From Fimbriimonadaceae bacterium (lineage in GTDB: Bacteria > Armatimonadota > Fimbriimonadia > Fimbriimonadales > Fimbriimonadaceae), in the NCBI GenBank assembly GCA_019454105.1, contig CP075364.1, positions 1,305,362 to 1,369,361 of the forward strand: DNA of 64,000 nt. Reading direction: 5' to 3'. Within the stretch, counting starts at the first letter, position 1. Each line of letters begins with the position of its first letter. This document shows, piece after piece, positions 34,524 through 42,987 of this stretch. Made by a program: the position numbers and the translations under genes. The notes under the pieces were generated by a model. The model was given only the letters and a program-made list of their open reading frames with translations, did not search any database and had not been told where the DNA came from.

Positions 34524-35641
34524 TGAATTGACCTGAACCATGTATTTACGCTAGTCATCGAATTGCCCGTGTAGACCCCTTTGATCCGGGTGTGGGGGTC
34601 ACCCAACAAAGTGATCTCGTCCAGGCTATCGACGAGGTTTGTCATTGAGTGGATATGGACAGGACGATTATTGCCGGGGTTGTTATGAATCAAGTGCATG
34701 ATGGCTTGCGTCGCGGTAGAGCCCGTGGCCAATCGGTGAAAAATCCACCACGATGTGTTCTCGCGCTCAACATCGAATGCACAGCCGGGCCACCCTAAGA
34801 CTGACTGGTCTTTGCAGTACGTCAAGTCGTATCCATCATAGTACGGAAACATGATCCGATCGAAGAGGGTGGTCGATCCGCTATGGCAAGAATCAAACAT
34901 CGCGAAGGCCATTTGGGGACGGCCAGGGAGGTTAAAAGGTGGAAATCTAGCTCCGTTGTGATATTCTCTGCCTGCCTCGTAGCTGTTGGCTTCAGGGCCA
35001 GCGGTTCCCATCCTGTCGCCGTACTCTAAGCCGACAGGCGGATCGGGGTCACTCGCATCCGTGTCGTGGTAGGCAGAGGTTCCATGAGTGGCCACGTACC
35101 ACACACCTGAATTCGCCATGTAGCCAAGGCAATTGACTGGAGACCAGCCTTGGTACTCATAAACCTGGTCATAACCTTTGCCCCCCATCAAAACCGTTAC
35201 GGTCCCAGCACCGCTGCCACCAGGCGTTTCCCAGAACTCACGCAGATTGAGGGCGACACACCGGTTACGAACTATGATTTGCCTCGTCGCCTCCGCACTT
35301 TCGTTAGGACTGTTGAACCCGACCACCTTGACGGTCACAAGAGAACCAGGAGCGAAATGACTGCTATCGAACATGACTCGCAGGCTACCGTTGTACTGAA
35401 CGACGTTCCCTGGAACCCAGTCCCAACTTGAGACTAAGTTGTTGTTCAAGTATAAGCGCATCGAGACGAGGATCCCAGCGTTCGTCGACACACTTCCTGA
35501 AGCAATGCTTTTTGTTCCTGAAAAGTAGAACGGGACGGACTCACCTTGGGCAGGGCACCATGCGGTGATTCCTGCAGAAGCCGAAACCACCATCATGATA
35601 GTTAGCACTGTGGCAGAGCACCTAATTAGCACAGGTACCAA
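34520..35641 (-). CDS. Secreted caspase-like (clan CD) peptidase candidate
   Basis: A 373-aa protein with a signal peptide (to about residue 24), a beta-rich domain at about 25-125 (VSMRLYLNNNLVSSWDW, VTVKVVGF: Ig-like), then an alpha/beta domain. The latter has hydrophobic-strand motifs VWYVATHGTSA (His186-Gly187) and MAFAMFDSCHSGSTT (Cys252), spaced as the His-Cys dyad of caspase-like peptidases; DSCHSG is close to the metacaspase DCCHSG. TTG 35641 is the only start giving the full signal peptide, and a G9 tract lies five bases upstream of it. It is coupled to the PepSY-like gene. CHAT or gingipain-like members of the same clan are alternatives. Confidence 0.6.
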   Translation of the reverse strand: MVPVLIRCSATVLTIMMVVSASAGITAWCPAQGESVPFYFSGTKSIASGSVSTNAGILVSMRLYLNNNLVSSWDWVPGNVVQYNGSLRVMFDSSHFAPGSLVTVKVVGFNSPNESAEATRQIIVRNRCVALNLREFWETPGGSGAGTVTVLMGGKGYDQVYEYQGWSPVNCLGYMANSGVWYVATHGTSAYHDTDASDPDPPVGLEYGDRMGTAGPEANSYEAGREYHNGARFPPFNLPGRPQMAFAMFDSCHSGSTTLFDRIMFPYYDGYDLTYCKDQSVLGWPGCAFDVERENTSWWIFHRLATGSTATQAIMHLIHNNPGNNRPVHIHSMTNLVDSLDEITLLGDPHTRIKGVYTGNSMTSVNTWFRSIQ

Positions 35642-35646
35642 TGGTA

Positions 35647-35655
35647 CCCCCCCCC
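35647..35655. repeat. C9/G9 homopolymer before the caspase-like gene
   Basis: Nine C on the plus strand, nine G on the coding strand, five bases upstream of the TTG start. It occupies the Shine-Dalgarno position, so length changes could alter translation. Confidence 0.7.
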
Positions 35656-35750
35656 TAGAGATTTAGGCCATAAGACCTACCCGATTGCTGACGCTGATCT
35701 CAAGGATCGAAGCAACGGTGAGCCCGTCCTTAGGGTACATCCTTCTGTCA

Positions 35751-36596
35751 ATGCCCCGCAAGGTTTTTCCTGGCCTCAAGTACGACCAGTTCGCCGCCGA
35801 CACCGACCGTAAGGCCCTAGAGGCCCTGGAACGCGTGCCGCTCCTCCCGCAGGTCGTCAAGAAGTTCCACGAAGTCGGCTGGGACCGCTGGGTGTACTGC
35901 TGGAACATGGCCACCAGCGTCCGGTGCGGGCCGAAACAGTATCCGACCCTGTACCGGATCATGCGTGAGTGCTGTGAGGTGCTCGACATGCCCGAGCCGG
36001 AGCTCTATTTGACCTCCAACCCATTCCCGAACGCATTTGCGGGCGGAGTGGAAAGGCCTTACATCACGGTGAGGAGCGGCATGGTCGATGCCCTCAATGA
36101 CGACCAACTGTATCACCTTATAGGCCATGAACTTGGACACATCAAGAGCGGCCACCTTCTCTACCACACGATTGGTCGACTGCTCATCCCGCTTCTCGAA
36201 CTCATCGGCCGTCGCACTTTCGGCGTCGGCGACGCCTTGGGGATGGGACTCGCCCTCGCGTTCCTCGAATGGTCGCGTCAGTCGGAACTCTCCGCCGACC
36301 GGGCCGGGCTTCTGTGTACCCAGGAGTTTGAAATCAGCGCTTCGGCCAACCTCAAGCTTTGTTCGGGCCCGACCCGCTTCAACCACGAGGCGAGCGTCGA
36401 CGCTTTCCTCGACCAAAGCCGGGCGTACCAGGACATCAGCGGACTGGACGCCGTCGGCAAGGCCCTCGTGTTCGTGTTCTACGGCGCCCAAACGACGCAC
36501 CCCATGCCGGTGCACCGCACCAAAGAACTCGAGAAATGGTATCTGGACGGCGGGTACCAGCGGGTCATGAACGAGGCGCTCAAGGAACTGAACTGA
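35751..36596 (+). CDS. M48-family zinc metallopeptidase
   Basis: A 281-aa peptidase. HELGH at about residues 126-130 (YHLIGHELGHIKSGH) and the third zinc ligand in SELSADRAG (Glu about 179) define M48. One or two hydrophobic helices lie between them (IGRLLIPLLELIG, LGMGLALAFLEW). There is no N-terminal membrane bundle as in HtpX. The end HPMPVHRTKELEKWY is also typical. ATG 35751 gives the family-like PRKVFPGLKYDQF start; the frame is open to 35685. It faces away from the caspase-like gene. Confidence 0.9.
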   Translation: MPRKVFPGLKYDQFAADTDRKALEALERVPLLPQVVKKFHEVGWDRWVYCWNMATSVRCGPKQYPTLYRIMRECCEVLDMPEPELYLTSNPFPNAFAGGVERPYITVRSGMVDALNDDQLYHLIGHELGHIKSGHLLYHTIGRLLIPLLELIGRRTFGVGDALGMGLALAFLEWSRQSELSADRAGLLCTQEFEISASANLKLCSGPTRFNHEASVDAFLDQSRAYQDISGLDAVGKALVFVFYGAQTTHPMPVHRTKELEKWYLDGGYQRVMNEALKELN

Positions 36597-36610
36597 CTAT
36601 CCTTGAGGGC

Positions 36611-38650
36611 GTGCCGCATTCTTGGAACGCCCAGTGGATCAGCTTCGGGGAAGACCCCCGGGACGACTTCGGAGCTTTCGTCTTTCGAAGAGAGTTCGAG
36701 TCAGACGGGCTTCCTATCAACGTCCGCGTGAGCGCGGACCAGCGGTACAGACTGAGCTTGAACGATGAGTTCGTCGGCGAGGGACCGGCAAGAGGGGACT
36801 TGGCCCATTGGCCATTCGAGGCCTATACGCTCCGCCCGAAACCCGGGCCGAACCGGTTGGAGGCTCTCGTTTGGAGCTTTGGACGCTACGCGCCGATGGC
36901 GCAGATGACGTACAGGCTGGCCTTCGTGCTAGACGGCAATGGTCTCTCGACCCCGGACTCGTGGCAGGTCGGCCGGGTTGAAGGACGAGAGTTCAAGATG
37001 CTCAACTCTGAAATTGGACCGTTCTACATCGACGTCGGGCCGGGCGAGATCATCGATTTGGACAATTTGAAGCCTGCATCTTGGTCAGTTCCCAACGTCA
37101 TAAGTCACGCGCTCGAACGAGGCGAGTGGCACAGCGACTCGCCTTGGCGGCTTGTGCCCCGCTCGATCCCGACGATGGTAAGACACATTCGGGAAACCGG
37201 GCCAGCGATCGTCGACAGGGTCTCTGGGCTGCGACGGGCGTTCGAGCCGTTCACTCTGACTCCTGGCCAGCCCGCCCTGCTCGACTTTGGCGAGTTGCTG
37301 TGCGGCTATCCGATCGTGCATGCCCATGGCCCGGGTCATCTGACTGCGACTTACGCCGAGTCCCTGTTCCTTCCAGACGGCTCCAAGGGGCACCGCGATG
37401 AAGTCATCGGAAAAGCGGTGAAGGGTTATCAAGACATCTTCGAGGTTCCAGCCAGGACCGTGAAAGATAGCCCGACCCTCTGGTGGAGAACTTTCAGATA
37501 CATACAATTAGAATCAATCCAGCCTATACAGATCGAGACATTCAATATCGTCGAGACGGGATATCCGTATGCAGTGGAGTCGAGCTTCGAGGCGAACGAC
37601 CCTTGGGTCGAACAGATCTGGGTCGTGGCCGTCCGCACGGCGCGGCGGTGCGCGGGCGAGACCTACTTCGACTGTCCCTACTACGAGCAGCTCCAATACC
37701 TTGGAGACACCAGGATCCAAGCCCTCATCCATTGCTATTTGAGCCGCGACCGACGTTTGGCCCGCCAAGCGCTGGAGCAGTTCGAGGCGTCGATCCTCCC
37801 TGAGGGTCTCACTCAAAGCCGATATCCGAGCAGGCTCACCCAGATCATTCCAGGCTTTAGTCTCTGGTGGGTCATCGCTCTGTTGGACCAAGCCTGGTAC
37901 GACACCGGCTTTGAAGACGCCGAAACTTGGGAGCGGCGGAGAAAGCTGGTCGACAGCATTCTTGAAGCCTACGGGCGTCTCGACCATTGGCCCTTCCTGG
38001 ATTGGGTCGACTCTTGGCCCTTAGGGATCCCGCCGGGCGGGCTTCGGCATCCGGCTGCCCTCGCCCTGTTCGAACTCGCCAAGCTCGCCCGCGCCCAGTT
38101 CCCAGGCCCGCCACGTCCGTTCGAAAACAGCCCGGTCTCTGGGTCCGTGCCACCTTCTGAGCACGCAGAGGCTCTTCAGCGACTCGTTGCCCTCGAGTCG
38201 GGCCAGCCCGCTGAGCCTTGGCCGACGAGCCCAGTGGGCGACCGTTGCTCGCTTTATTTCCAGTTCTACAAACACCTTGCGATGAGGCCAAATGACTACA
38301 TGGCCGAACTAGGGCCGTGGAAGAGGATGATCGAGCAAGGGCTCACGACCTTCGCAGAAACCGAAGATCCGACGCGCAGCGACTGCCACGCTTGGAGCGC
38401 CCACCCGATCCTCGGGTTCCTCCAGACGGTGGCTGGGGTCACGAGCGCGGCACCGGCCTGGAAGCGGGCGAGGATCGAACCAAGGCCTGGCTTGCTCACA
38501 TGGTTCCGCGCGAGGATCGCCCACCCCGACGGCGACCTTACCGTCGAGTTCGAACAGGGCCGTCTCGCGCTCGATTCGCCGGTTCCGTTCAACCTGATCT
38601 GGAAGGGTCAAGAAGCCTCGTACGAGGCGGGCCGTCACTCGGTCGGCTGA
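36611..38650 (+). CDS. GH78-like alpha-L-rhamnosidase
   Basis: A 679-aa protein without signal peptide. An N-terminal beta domain (WNAQWISFGEDP..., FVFRREFE) is followed by an (alpha/alpha)6 barrel recognised by TYFDCPYYEQLQYLGDTRIQAL, the GH78 acid region (usually DCPxRxExxGWxGD). The catalytic Glu is kept. The C-terminal part (PRPGLLTWFRARIAHPDGDL) matches the closing beta domain. It would release L-rhamnose from glycosides; rfbD for dTDP-rhamnose lies 10 kb away. GTG 36611 was chosen as the first start after the M48 gene, but a ribosome site is not convincing. The end overlaps PP2C by 16 bases. Confidence 0.82.
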   Translation: MPHSWNAQWISFGEDPRDDFGAFVFRREFESDGLPINVRVSADQRYRLSLNDEFVGEGPARGDLAHWPFEAYTLRPKPGPNRLEALVWSFGRYAPMAQMTYRLAFVLDGNGLSTPDSWQVGRVEGREFKMLNSEIGPFYIDVGPGEIIDLDNLKPASWSVPNVISHALERGEWHSDSPWRLVPRSIPTMVRHIRETGPAIVDRVSGLRRAFEPFTLTPGQPALLDFGELLCGYPIVHAHGPGHLTATYAESLFLPDGSKGHRDEVIGKAVKGYQDIFEVPARTVKDSPTLWWRTFRYIQLESIQPIQIETFNIVETGYPYAVESSFEANDPWVEQIWVVAVRTARRCAGETYFDCPYYEQLQYLGDTRIQALIHCYLSRDRRLARQALEQFEASILPEGLTQSRYPSRLTQIIPGFSLWWVIALLDQAWYDTGFEDAETWERRRKLVDSILEAYGRLDHWPFLDWVDSWPLGIPPGGLRHPAALALFELAKLARAQFPGPPRPFENSPVSGSVPPSEHAEALQRLVALESGQPAEPWPTSPVGDRCSLYFQFYKHLAMRPNDYMAELGPWKRMIEQGLTTFAETEDPTRSDCHAWSAHPILGFLQTVAGVTSAAPAWKRARIEPRPGLLTWFRARIAHPDGDLTVEFEQGRLALDSPVPFNLIWKGQEASYEAGRHSVG

Positions 38651-39468
38651 ACCGGCTGGAGCCCGTCGATCCGTACCACGATGCAGGTGGCGTTGTCGCT
38701 GCCCCCGCCCATGAGAGCCGAGCCTACGAGCCTCCAAGCCGCATCGCTGGGGCCATGCTCGCTCAGCACCGATTCGATCTCCAGGTCCGAGACATGGTTG
38801 GTCAGGCCGTCAGAACAGACGAGAAAGACGTCACCCGGCTCAAGCGCGAAAGTAAAGAGGTCGGGCGTCCATTCGTTCTCGGTGCCGATCGCCCGCATCA
38901 GCATATGCCGCCGCTCGTGCCGTTCGGCCTCGTCTCGCGACATGACCCCGCCCCGCACCATCTCTTCGACCCAAGTGTGGTCGACGGTCAACATTTCGAG
39001 CGAACTGTCCCTCAGCCTGTAGATCCGGGAGTCGCCGACCTGGGCGATGAAACCCTGGTCTTGGATCAGAACGAGAGCGCTCAGGGTCGTGCCCATGCCC
39101 CGACGGCTCGGTACGGTCCGCGCCACGTCAAGGACGAAGCGGTTCGCGGCCGCCACCGCCGCTTGGAGGGCCGCCTCCGTCTCCTGGGAAGGATGATGGA
39201 GGTACACATCGACGAAGGTCTTGAGCGCCAGTTCGCTCGCGATCTGGCCCGCCTCGTGGCCACCCATTCCGTCGCAGACGACGAAGACTAGGCCCCGCCT
39301 TGCGAGAACGCCCTGATCCTCAGGCAAGTAGAACTCCGCCTTGTCCTCGTTGTTCTCTCGCACTCGGCCCATGTCCGTCTTCATCGCGACCGTCACCACA
39401 GGGCGGACGCGCAACTCGACCGGCTCGATGAGATCGGCGACCAGATATTCAGCGGTGACCTCTTCCAT
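38635..39468 (-). CDS. PP2C-type serine/threonine phosphatase
   Basis: A 277-aa Stp1/PrpC-like metal-dependent phosphatase. Motifs: TDMGRVRENNEDKAEFY, VVCDGMGGHEAGQIAS, GMGTTLSALVLI, AQVGDSRIYRLRD, LVCSDGLTNHV and GGGSDNATCIVVRI, with all metal-binding aspartates visible. ATG 39468 overlaps the stop of the FHA gene (TGATG); GTG 39471 is possible. Coupling with an FHA protein indicates a Thr-phosphorylation circuit; no kinase gene is in the window. Confidence 0.95.
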   Translation of the reverse strand: MEEVTAEYLVADLIEPVELRVRPVVTVAMKTDMGRVRENNEDKAEFYLPEDQGVLARRGLVFVVCDGMGGHEAGQIASELALKTFVDVYLHHPSQETEAALQAAVAAANRFVLDVARTVPSRRGMGTTLSALVLIQDQGFIAQVGDSRIYRLRDSSLEMLTVDHTWVEEMVRGGVMSRDEAERHERRHMLMRAIGTENEWTPDLFTFALEPGDVFLVCSDGLTNHVSDLEIESVLSEHGPSDAAWRLVGSALMGGGSDNATCIVVRIDGLQPVQPTE

Positions 39469-40334
39469 CACGAGTCCTTCAACCGGATCTTGATCTCCAG
39501 GCTTCCAAGCCGGATCGTGTCGTCTGGCGACACTTTCGTGCGCATGTTCGGGGCGATCTTCGCTTCGTTCAGCAAGGTGCCGTTCGTGGAGCCCGTATCG
39601 GTGAGGTAGACCCCATCGTCGGCCACTTCGATCACGCCGTGGGAACCGCTGACATAGGGGTCAGCAATGACGATTGAGTTCCCGTCCCTTCGCCCAAAGG
39701 TGTTCTGTCCTGGCCGGAGGGGTTCCTCTCGGTCGGGCAGGACAAGCCAGACCGGTGCGTCGCTCGTGGTCGGGGGAGCGGCCATGGCGGAGGTGCGCCC
39801 GCTCATTGCCTGGAGGGTCTTGTTCGCCTCGCCAGGGAGGCTCAAGGTCAGCTCAAACCCACCGAGACTGACCCGCTCGGCGTTGCCCAGTGTCCTGGAC
39901 TCGCCCGCCCCGAGCCTTTGCCCGGCGACGGTCGTGCCGTTCGTCGATCCAAGGTCCAAGACCGTGACCGCCCCATCGTTCAGGTCGATCTGGCAGTGCC
40001 TTCGGCTGACGCGGGTGTCGTCGATGACAATGTCGCCAGCCCGACCCACGACGTTGGCCCCCGGGCGTAGTTGGTGCTCGCGACCGGTGGCCTCGACGAG
40101 CACCGGCAATTGGACCGCGGGTGCCCCGAACGCGTCGCCGGGCAGCGCCATCTCAAAGATGAGCCCGCAATCGTTGCACCAAGCGACCCCAGGCGGGTTG
40201 AACGCCTTACACACGGGGCATTGCACAGGCTTGATCGTCGTCGTGACGTTCAAGCTGGGAGCCGACCCCATCATCGTCTTGTTGGGGTCGGCGGTCGGGG
40301 GCGACCCCATTTGCGTGCGGTTCGGGTCTTGCAT
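39468..40334 (-). CDS. Zinc-ribbon protein with two FHA domains
   Basis: A 288-aa protein. A short N-terminal tail contains two copies of an NxTxMG motif (NRTQMG and NKTMMG). A zinc ribbon follows (VQCPVCKAFNPPGVAWCNDCG), then FHA-1 (about 90-165: NVVGRAGDIVIDDTRVSRRHC, LGSTNGTTV) and FHA-2 (about 200-288: NTFGRRDGNSIVIADPYVSGSHG, TGSTNGTLLNE). FHA domains bind phosphothreonine. The tail threonines may be phosphorylation sites bound by FHA, in cis or in trans. Cotranslated with PP2C. Confidence 0.92.
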   Translation of the reverse strand: MQDPNRTQMGSPPTADPNKTMMGSAPSLNVTTTIKPVQCPVCKAFNPPGVAWCNDCGLIFEMALPGDAFGAPAVQLPVLVEATGREHQLRPGANVVGRAGDIVIDDTRVSRRHCQIDLNDGAVTVLDLGSTNGTTVAGQRLGAGESRTLGNAERVSLGGFELTLSLPGEANKTLQAMSGRTSAMAAPPTTSDAPVWLVLPDREEPLRPGQNTFGRRDGNSIVIADPYVSGSHGVIEVADDGVYLTDTGSTNGTLLNEAKIAPNMRTKVSPDDTIRLGSLEIKIRLKDS

Positions 40335-40413
40335 CTCGCCTCATTCTGCACGACGGAACAAGCCCTTCGTGCGGTTCGCCGTTCGACAGGTCTGACTGGG
40401 TAAAACCGAGCAA

Positions 40414-40992
40414 ATGGATTCAGCCCTCATCGCCAAGCAGTTGGGCGGCGTCCTGGCCGACACCTACTCCCTCCTGCTCAAGACTCAAAACTACCACTGG
40501 AACGTCACGGGGCCGAACTTCCACAGCCTCCACGAGATGTTCGAAGAGCAGTACACCGAGCTCTTCATGGCCGTCGACGAAATCGCCGAGCGGATCCGCA
40601 AACTCGGACATCCCTCGCCCGGCAGCTTCGCCGACTTCGCAAAGCTGGCGTCGATCCCAGAAGCCAAGTCAGGAATCGACTCGAACGGAATGGTCGCCGA
40701 CCTTCTCGCGAGCCACAAATCCGTGCTCGACCGGGTCCATGCCTGTGCACATGTCGCCGACGAGCAGGACGACGAAGGCACCGAGGACCTCATGACGCAG
40801 CGGATCGAGGCCCATCAGAAGGCGGTCTGGATGCTTTCGGCTACCATGGGCGGGTCAATGGCGGCAACACAGAAGGCGGCTTCGGCCCCGGTCGCCGAGG
40901 TGAAAAAGGCCAAGAACAACAAACCGGCCGCCAAGGCGGAAAAACCCGCCTCCAAAGCCGACAAGAAGAAGGCGCCGAAGGCGCTGGGCTGA
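40414..40992 (+). CDS. dps: Dps-family ferritin-like protein with lysine-rich tail
   Basis: A 192-aa protein. The ferroxidase-site pattern is visible in LKTQNYHWNVTGPNFHSLHEMFEEQYTEL and MAVDEIAERIRKLG. The last 45 residues are mostly Lys, Ala and Pro (VKKAKNNKPAAKAEK...), a tail like those by which some Dps proteins bind DNA. It would store iron, consume peroxide and compact DNA in stress. It is a single gene with an 80-base upstream gap to the divergent FHA gene. Confidence 0.93.
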   Translation: MDSALIAKQLGGVLADTYSLLLKTQNYHWNVTGPNFHSLHEMFEEQYTELFMAVDEIAERIRKLGHPSPGSFADFAKLASIPEAKSGIDSNGMVADLLASHKSVLDRVHACAHVADEQDDEGTEDLMTQRIEAHQKAVWMLSATMGGSMAATQKAASAPVAEVKKAKNNKPAAKAEKPASKADKKKAPKALG

Positions 40993-41021
40993 TCCTGTCA
41001 GGGACCGGCTAAGCTAGCGGC

Positions 41022-42719
41022 GTGCCCGACGTCCGGTTCGACCGCTACTACCGCTATGACGCTCTGACCGACCTGCTTCGAGCTTACGAGAGCGAGAACC
41101 CCGGCAAGGTCCGGCTTGAGTCGATCGGGAAGAGCCACGAAGGGCGGGACATCTGGCTCGTGAAGGTGACCGACCTATCGACAGGCTCACCAGAGGACAA
41201 ACCCGGCTTTTGGTGCGACGGGAACATCCATGCGAGCGAGGTCAGCGCGTCGACCGCCGTCCTCATGATCCTGCACAAGCTCGTGACCGAGGATCACGGC
41301 AGCCTCCTCGCCGAGCGGACGTTCTATCTCGTGCCTCGGCTCAACCCCGACGGCGCGGAGTGGGCCTTGGCCGACGTGCCCCGCATCATCCGGAGCTCGA
41401 CGCGGCCGTATCCCTATGACGAGGACGACCTCTACGGGCTCGAGCGGCGCGACGTGGACGGCGACGGGAGGATCCTCAGCATCCGGATCCCCGACGAGAA
41501 CGGCCCCTGGAAGGTCGCCGACGAAGACTCACGGCTCCTGAAGCTGCGCGAACCGGGCGAGACGGGCGGCGCTTACTTCCGCGTGATCCCCGAGGGGCTC
41601 CTCCACCACTATGACGGGGTCTCGATCAAGCCCCGCCGGGTGAAAGAAGGGCTCGACTTCAACCGGAACTTCCCCAGCGCCTGGCGCCTGGAGCACGAGC
41701 AACACGGGGCCGGGCCTTATCCCACCAGCGAGCCCGAGATTCGGGCTGCCGTCCAAGCGATCGTCGACCGCCCGAACATCTGCGGCGCCATCACCTTCCA
41801 CACTTTCAGCGGCGTCTTGCTCCGCCCTCCGAGCCGGATGCCCGACGACGACATCCCACCGGAAGACCTCTGGACGTACCAGTCCCTTGGCGAGACAGGA
41901 AAGAAAATGACGGGCTATCCGCCGGTCAGCAACTACCATGAGTTCAAATACCACCCCAAGGAGGTCATCACCGGGGTGTTCGACGACTGGATGTACGAGC
42001 ATCAGGGCGTCCACGCATGGACGGTGGAAATCTGGTCGCCCCAGCGCCAGGCCGGGATCAGCGACTACAAGTACATCGATTGGTTCCGGAGCCATCCGTT
42101 CGAGGACGACCTCAAGCTGCTCAAGTGGAGCGACGAGAACCTCGACGGGGCGGGCTATGTCGAGTGGTACCCGTTCGACCATCCGCAACTCGGTCGGGTG
42201 GAGATCGGCGGGTGGGATCCGCAACTCATGTTCCGCAACCCACCGCCAAAGTTCTTGGAGAAGGAGGTCGCGCCGCTGGCCGAGTGGGCGCTGTGGCACG
42301 CGTCGACCGGGCCGCGCCTCACTGTCCGCGAACTGCGCACCGAACCGGTCGGGGAGCACGTGCGGTTGCGGCTTGTGGTGCAGAACTCGGGGTGGCTGCC
42401 GACGAACGTGACGAAGCTCGCGGCCGACAAGAAGCTGTGCCGCGGGGTGGTGGGCGAGATCGAACGGCTGGCCGACGGCAAGCCCTTGCCTTTCGAGCCC
42501 CTCGCCGGAACGCCGCCCTGGCTGGTCAGCGGCCAGTTGCGAGAAGAGAAGGGACAGCTCGTCGGCTGGAGCCACACTCCCGTGAGCGGGTTTGGGTGGC
42601 ACATGGACGCGACCGACGATGTGGCCGTCTTCGAGTGGGTGGTCGGGCGCGGAGCGACCTATCGTCTCACCGCGCGGCACGAGCGGGCTGGTGCCATCCA
42701 TGTTGAGGCGTCGGTCTAA
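41022..42719 (+). CDS. M14-family zinc carboxypeptidase-like protein
   Basis: A 565-aa protein without signal peptide. The metallocarboxypeptidase motifs are in order: GNIHASEVS (zinc His and Glu near 69-72), DFNRNFP (substrate Arg), AITFHTFSG (zinc His near 259) and AWTVEIWSP (catalytic Glu near 334). A C-terminal domain of about 160 residues follows (LTVRELRTEPVGEHVRLRL), probably a beta sandwich. GTG 41022 starts it 29 bases after dps. The C-terminal residue preference is unknown. Confidence 0.9.
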   Translation: MPDVRFDRYYRYDALTDLLRAYESENPGKVRLESIGKSHEGRDIWLVKVTDLSTGSPEDKPGFWCDGNIHASEVSASTAVLMILHKLVTEDHGSLLAERTFYLVPRLNPDGAEWALADVPRIIRSSTRPYPYDEDDLYGLERRDVDGDGRILSIRIPDENGPWKVADEDSRLLKLREPGETGGAYFRVIPEGLLHHYDGVSIKPRRVKEGLDFNRNFPSAWRLEHEQHGAGPYPTSEPEIRAAVQAIVDRPNICGAITFHTFSGVLLRPPSRMPDDDIPPEDLWTYQSLGETGKKMTGYPPVSNYHEFKYHPKEVITGVFDDWMYEHQGVHAWTVEIWSPQRQAGISDYKYIDWFRSHPFEDDLKLLKWSDENLDGAGYVEWYPFDHPQLGRVEIGGWDPQLMFRNPPPKFLEKEVAPLAEWALWHASTGPRLTVRELRTEPVGEHVRLRLVVQNSGWLPTNVTKLAADKKLCRGVVGEIERLADGKPLPFEPLAGTPPWLVSGQLREEKGQLVGWSHTPVSGFGWHMDATDDVAVFEWVVGRGATYRLTARHERAGAIHVEASV

Positions 42720-42987
42720 GCTTGGCTCCCAAATCCCGGCCTTCGCGCCTGGCGACTCAGGACATAGAATAGGGTCGCCAACATGCCAGGTCGTCTCTCA
42801 TGATCCTGACCTATTGGGCGAGTAGGCCCTTTGGATCATTTTCTGACGCCAGAATGCGCAAAAAATAAAGTGACGCATAGTGACTTATCATGACACTCAT
42901 GCGGAACCTACCCTGACTGCGGTTGCCAACAGAACTGCCCAGAATGAAGGTCACGAGAGATAGCGGTCAATTGTCGGAGCTGGCACC
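42720..42987. other. Intergenic, AT-richer stretch
   Basis: Between the M14 gene and the interrupted gene. Bases about 42830-42900 are distinctly AT-rich and contain AGTGAC twice within 20 bases (around 42870-42890). GGAG (42976-42979) lies 8 bases before the next ATG. A promoter is likely but I cannot place it. No gene seen. Confidence 0.4.
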
